A stretch of 64,000 bases of DNA from Diorhabda sublineata (taxonomy: Eukaryota > Arthropoda > Insecta > Coleoptera > Chrysomelidae), in assembly GCF_026230105.1 (NCBI RefSeq), contig NC_079475.1, positions 16,384,125 to 16,448,124 on the forward strand, read 5' to 3'. Both the position numbers and the translations under genes were made by a program. Below are positions 60,310 to 64,000 of the stretch, in pieces. Within the stretch, counting starts at the first letter, position 1. Each line of letters begins with the position of its first letter. A model generated the notes under the pieces. That model did not search any database. It saw nothing but the letters and a program-made list of their open reading frames with translations, and was not told the origin of the DNA.

Positions 60310-60740
60310 ATCTATATCATATATGCGACCCTTCGCTTATCTAATGCCAGGTGTCTCTATCCATATCTACCCAAGTCCGTCTTGCAAGCAGATCGTTCAG
60401 AGACGCGAAAGCAATACCAAGAATGGGTTCTGGGTCCATCGGCGGGTTCACCGAACCAAATCTGGCGAGTGAGTTGGCCTCATCGTTGCCTTTGTTACCC
60501 GAGTGACCGGTTACCTAAACGACTGGATTTTGCAGCTATCACTTACCATATTTTGTAGGAGTTTCTTACGCTACAATATTAGTCTAGAGTATACATTTTC
60601 GGCCGTTATAGCTTGTATCTGAGCAGATTGAGATTAGTGTGTTCCTGTGGCGTCGATTGAGTATTGCACGTCCACATTCCATCATAGTGATTAACTCGGC
60701 TAGGAAGACGCTAGCGTATTCCCCAATCAAGTTCATAAAG
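60310..60740 (-). mobile_element. Non-LTR retrotransposon RNase H remnant
   Basis: The minus strand reads AELITMMECGRAILNRRHRN and ICSDTSYNG, then VTGHSGNKGNDEANSLARFG. These are three ordered RNase H motifs of R1/I-type elements. It lies tail to tail against the mariner. Confidence 0.75.
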
Positions 60741-61525
60741 TAAAGATTGCTCTCAAATAATATGAATTGACGTCTATTAAGGCTAATTTACGTTTATTGT
60801 TATTTGATGTTGATCGATGTCTTATGATGTCTATTCACGTCAATTCATGTCATTTGAGATAATTTGTGAAATAGAAGCACATGGTTGATTTACTTATTTT
60901 TTTTCTAATAATGCCTTAAATTTCTTTCATTTTGGTACATGTAGGAATTACATGTAAATAACCGGAGCTTGCTAGATGTCACCAATGAGGAGATATCGTT
61001 GCTATAATCATACAGATGGACGGATGGGTAGAAGGGGGAACAAAGAGATAAACAGACGGACGAACAAAGCGCTAAAACATGTAATTAAGGGACACACTTA
61101 GTGTGAACTTACATTACAGCCATTTAATATGTATCCACCATAATATTTTTCTCTTAGCACATTTCAAATTTTGGTGAATGGTAAGATGGTTAGAATCCAC
61201 CATAATTTAAAACTTACTAAAAATTTACACCTCTGTTTATGGAGAATTTTATATACCTTATACTTATAAGTACAAAAACTAATTTCTCAGGATATGAATA
61301 CGTTTAGGTACCTACACTACCTGATGGTTCTTTGCATTACGATGATTGGGTTTTACTTCATTGAAAAAAAGTACACATTCAGATCGCTAAATTTTTCAAA
61401 ACAATAAAAAAAAATCTTCTGGAAAACACTTTTATTTTATTTATTATTAAATTACTGGATAAATTGGCTCATCTATGTGATATTGTACATTTTTATGTTC
61501 TCGAGTAATTAAGTTGTTTACCATC
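60741..61525. other. Nothing recognised
   Basis: Contains a short stretch of related CATGTCATT/GTCTATT words near 60770-60860 that could be a degenerate simple repeat. No coding sequence. Confidence 0.4.
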
Positions 61526-61612
61526 AGTCTCTGAAGACGATAACTTGATTATCGAAACGCGCGTCAGACTGTGTGATTGTGAGTGTTGTTGTAAACAGTG
61601 TATTCAGTATCC
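61526..61612 (+). repeat. Dispersed repeat with a hammerhead-like core, copy 2
   Basis: Reads GTCTCTGAAGACGATAACTT then GATTATCGAAACGCGCGTCA, followed by GTGATTGTGAGTGTTGTTGT and AACAGTGTATTCAGTA. Matches copy 1 at 12498-12602 (minus strand). Confidence 0.75.
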
Positions 61613-62119
61613 TCAAGTAATGAAGAATGAATAACGTTATGGTAAAAGACCATTATTTATGGCATATCGAGGAAACAAATTGAGAAGAAATCGAGGGGAC
61701 TAGTTAAAAATGAAGAAATCAAATATTACAAGGATGAAGCATTCTCTAACAGGAGAATTAGAGATTTTAGTCCAAATTAGAAACCCTTACGTTTAGACAA
61801 GTTCCGAAGTTCATCAGAGACCACATGAATGCCGTACATCGAGGAAATTGTAGAATCACATCTTGTGCCTTATATATCAAACTCATTTATGTAGCCACAT
61901 TTAAGTTCATAATGATGACAGAAAGTCTATTCATTGTTTTGACTTCCTAGATATATCAAACCATAGAGCAAGGCATGTTACAGACATCAGAGTTGTCAAA
62001 CTCATTTTGAATTAATTTGAATTTGTAGGCAGGCCAGATTGAAAATAAAAAAATGAACTGAATTTTTATGAAATTTTATTTATTAAATTATATAAATATA
62101 TAATATACAGTTGTTAAAA
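61613..62119. other. Nothing recognised
   Basis: No coding motif. The 3' part may be the outer flank of the hAT remnant on the minus strand. Confidence 0.4.
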
Positions 62120-62650
62120 ATCATATCAAAGTTATAAAAGATGGTAGGTAACTATGTTGAGCTCAAGGATCAAGATACCCGACGAAGATATTCGTCGTAG
62201 TTATTTTACGAATTGATTGGAGATGTTCATTCGTAAGTCTTGTTCTTAAGTTTTGTTCTTATTTATTTTCATGACGGAAAACATCTGTTCACATAAATAG
62301 GTGCCAAACATGCAGAGAATGCGTGCTGCATGCTTTTTTAATTTCGGGTAATTATCCAAACTCTTGAAATATTGTATATAAAATGTAAGAGCCTTACTCT
62401 CATTAATTTTTTTTAAATACTGTCCGATTTAAGATCAATCAACTCCATTTGCGATTGAACTGGTGCCTGTGAAGCTTCAAAATTGAATGTATTGTTGAAA
62501 ATTGGGGATTCCATTTCCTTCATTTTGTGAAAGTGAAACGATTGTTTCACAATCAGATTTTTACACTGTAACTTTATAATCAGATCAGTCAAGTGTTTAT
62601 TCATATCTACCAAAAAGGCACAATCAATCCACCAGTCTTATTTCTAAGAC
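62120..62650 (-). mobile_element. hAT transposase C-terminal remnant (GTF2IRD2-like lineage)
   Basis: The minus strand reads APVQSQMELIDLKSDSI, then, after shifts, HAARILCMFGTYLCEQMFS-like sequence with VMKINKNKT and EQDLRMNISN. This is the C-terminal dimerisation region of the hAT lineage from which vertebrate GTF2IRD2 derives. Frameshifts and stops are present. Confidence 0.7.
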
Positions 62651-62682
62651 CTTTTATATAAGTTTAAGTTTTTAAATCGTTA

Positions 62683-62828
62683 ATTTTAGGTCTCTTCTGT
62701 TATAAAATTAGTTTTTTTTTAAATAATTTTTGAAGATAAAAACTGAAAGTGATCGAAATGATAAAATTTTTTTCTATTTCTCAAAAATTATTAAAAAAAC
62801 TAATTTTATAACAGAAGAGATCTAAAAT
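62683..62828. repeat. 146-bp near-perfect palindrome made of Penelope-like termini
   Basis: ATTTTAGGTCTCTTCTGTTA at the left is mirrored by TAACAGAAGAGATCTAAAAT at the right. The arms agree for about 55-60 bases around a short centre (ACTGAAAGTGATCGAAATGA). The terminal GGTCTCTTCTGTT block and a CTGAAAG...TCGAAA centre are shared with 55633-56539. Confidence 0.8.
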
Positions 62829-63651
62829 CAAGGCGATTTAAAAACAAATTTTATGGTAAAATGTGTCTCTCTTCAAATAAAGACGATACTATTTTTTGAG
62901 GCGGACACTGCGTATAATAATTAACTCAAACTTCACAAAGAAATGCTGTTCTTTGTTGAAAATCTACATTAATATTTCTATATTCTCATTGGATGAATGC
63001 AAAAGTTGAGATAACTCAACTTCGTTTCTACCAGTCCCCATAGCATTTCACAATTCCTTACACTTATTACTTTATAATTGGGGACAAGTTGTCGAAATAA
63101 ACTCGTAAGTTATTCAACTTGTTCGAAATTCTAGAATATATCAAAACTAAAATGAAACGAGAACGACTCTAACTCTAAAATGTATTTCAATTAGTATACG
63201 GCAGACATAGACAGAAAGCGATATTATTGAAACGAAAATGGAAGTAATGGAATTATAAGTCTGTAAAATTAAACATCTAAGAAGATTGAAGTTGTAATTG
63301 CCTAGAAATGTTGGAAGGAATGGCAGGAAGATATGGAGCTTAACGTTTATAACTGAACGGCAATTTCCATTCCATTTCGGGAGTATTATAATTATTTGCC
63401 AGAAAGTTTAAATATTGATTTATTAGGTGGAAGTGGTCGAGACGTAATGATAATTTATTTGTATACATGAGGACTTACTATTTCTTTTTTTTTCTAATGT
63501 ATGGTGTTTCGTCGAGTGGTGAATAAAACTACGGAAGTGAAATTATTCGGGCTATATGTAAGTAATTGGGCGTTATCTAACTACGAGGATATATTGACAA
63601 ATTCTTAGCTTACTATAGAACCAAACAAAATTTCAATGTCAAAATATTTTA
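62829..63651. other. Nothing recognised
   Basis: Non-coding, AT-rich. The right end probably includes the 3' untranslated flank and terminal repeat of the mariner that follows on the minus strand. Confidence 0.4.
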
Positions 63652-64000
63652 TTACTCAACATATTCTCTCAATTGCATACATTTATTATAGCAAACCTGC
63701 AACGTCTCTAAACCTTTCAAAAAAAATGTTTCTTCTTGCTCTGCAAACCAGACCTCCACAACTTTTATTACCTCCTCGTTGGAAGAAACTGTACAACCTT
63801 TCAAACTTTTTTTCAGTTGAGGAAAGAGATGATAGTCGGACGGAGCCAAATCTGGTGAATAAGTGGGGCGTTCTAGTAATTCGAACTCTAAATCACGAAT
63901 TTTTTGCATGGCAACAAGAGATTTGTGGGCAGGGGCATTATCCTGCAAAAACAAAACACTTTTGGATAGCTTTCCGCGTCTTTTTTCTCTAATTTTTTCC
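63652..64000 (-). mobile_element. Mariner transposase, C-terminal part, open to the window edge
   Basis: The minus-strand frame is open from the window edge to the stop beside 63652. It reads KLSKSVLFLQDNAPAHKS (second catalytic Asp) and RPTYSPDLAPSDYHLFPQLK. The spacing from the Asp in QDN to the Asp in SDY is 34 residues, i.e. DD34D. It ends YNKCMQLREYVE. No internal stop or frameshift in over 110 codons makes it the best preserved transposase in the window. Its 5' part lies beyond 64000. Confidence 0.9.

Noticed and set aside
61526..61570. Canonical hammerhead ribozyme
   Set aside because: The CTGANGA and GAAA cores cannot both be satisfied with a closed stem II, so it is reported only as hammerhead-like.
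1..64000. CRISPR arrays, bacterial operons or a bacterial defence system
   Set aside because: The split genes, splice sites and insect transposons show animal nuclear DNA; no direct-repeat/spacer pattern was seen.

Overview
The window is nuclear DNA of an insect. The genes are split by many GT-AG introns, the sequence is AT-rich, and it is full of decayed mariner, Tc1, hAT, pogo, Crypton, Penelope and R1/Jockey/RTE-type elements. Order and species cannot be fixed from this stretch alone; a beetle or another non-dipteran insect is plausible.

Four host genes are supported. (1) 1162-20393, plus strand: the 3' part of Gcn2 (eIF2-alpha kinase 4). Fifteen exons join in one open frame of 1029 codons, from kinase strand beta-3 to the stop; the 5' end lies before the window. 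(2) 20792-34003, minus strand: a complete pre-mRNA processing factor 39 (Prp39/PRPF39), 11 exons, 1078 aa. Gcn2 and Prp39 converge with only about 400 bp between stops. (3) 34627-35652, plus strand: complete MED8 (Mediator subunit 8), 4 exons, 259 aa, divergent from Prp39 across a compact shared promoter. (4) 53732-57096, minus strand: two exons (one Ig and one fibronectin-III module) of a klingon-like cell adhesion protein; its other exons lie outside the window or were not recognised.

All else is introns and a transposon graveyard. The 35.7-53.7 kb interval holds no recognised host gene. It contains fragments of several non-LTR families, internally deleted mariners, a pogo-type zinc-finger tail, a Crypton tyrosine recombinase whose catalytic tyrosine codon is now a stop, and a Harbinger-like MITE with TTA duplications. 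It also contains a decayed copy of an unclassified multicopy protein family; a second, divergent copy lies at 57.6-58.6 kb. The klingon-like intron holds a Penelope-like element fragment with a GIY-YIG endonuclease, bounded by inverted terminal repeats. The last 350 bp are the open 3' part of a mariner transposase running off the edge.

The three complete or near-complete genes are housekeeping: translational stress control (Gcn2), U1 snRNP-linked splicing (Prp39) and transcription (MED8). They are linked by position, not by pathway. The material most worth following up is in the repeats: the unclassified protein family, the Crypton, the Penelope-derived palindromes and several undescribed foldback elements.
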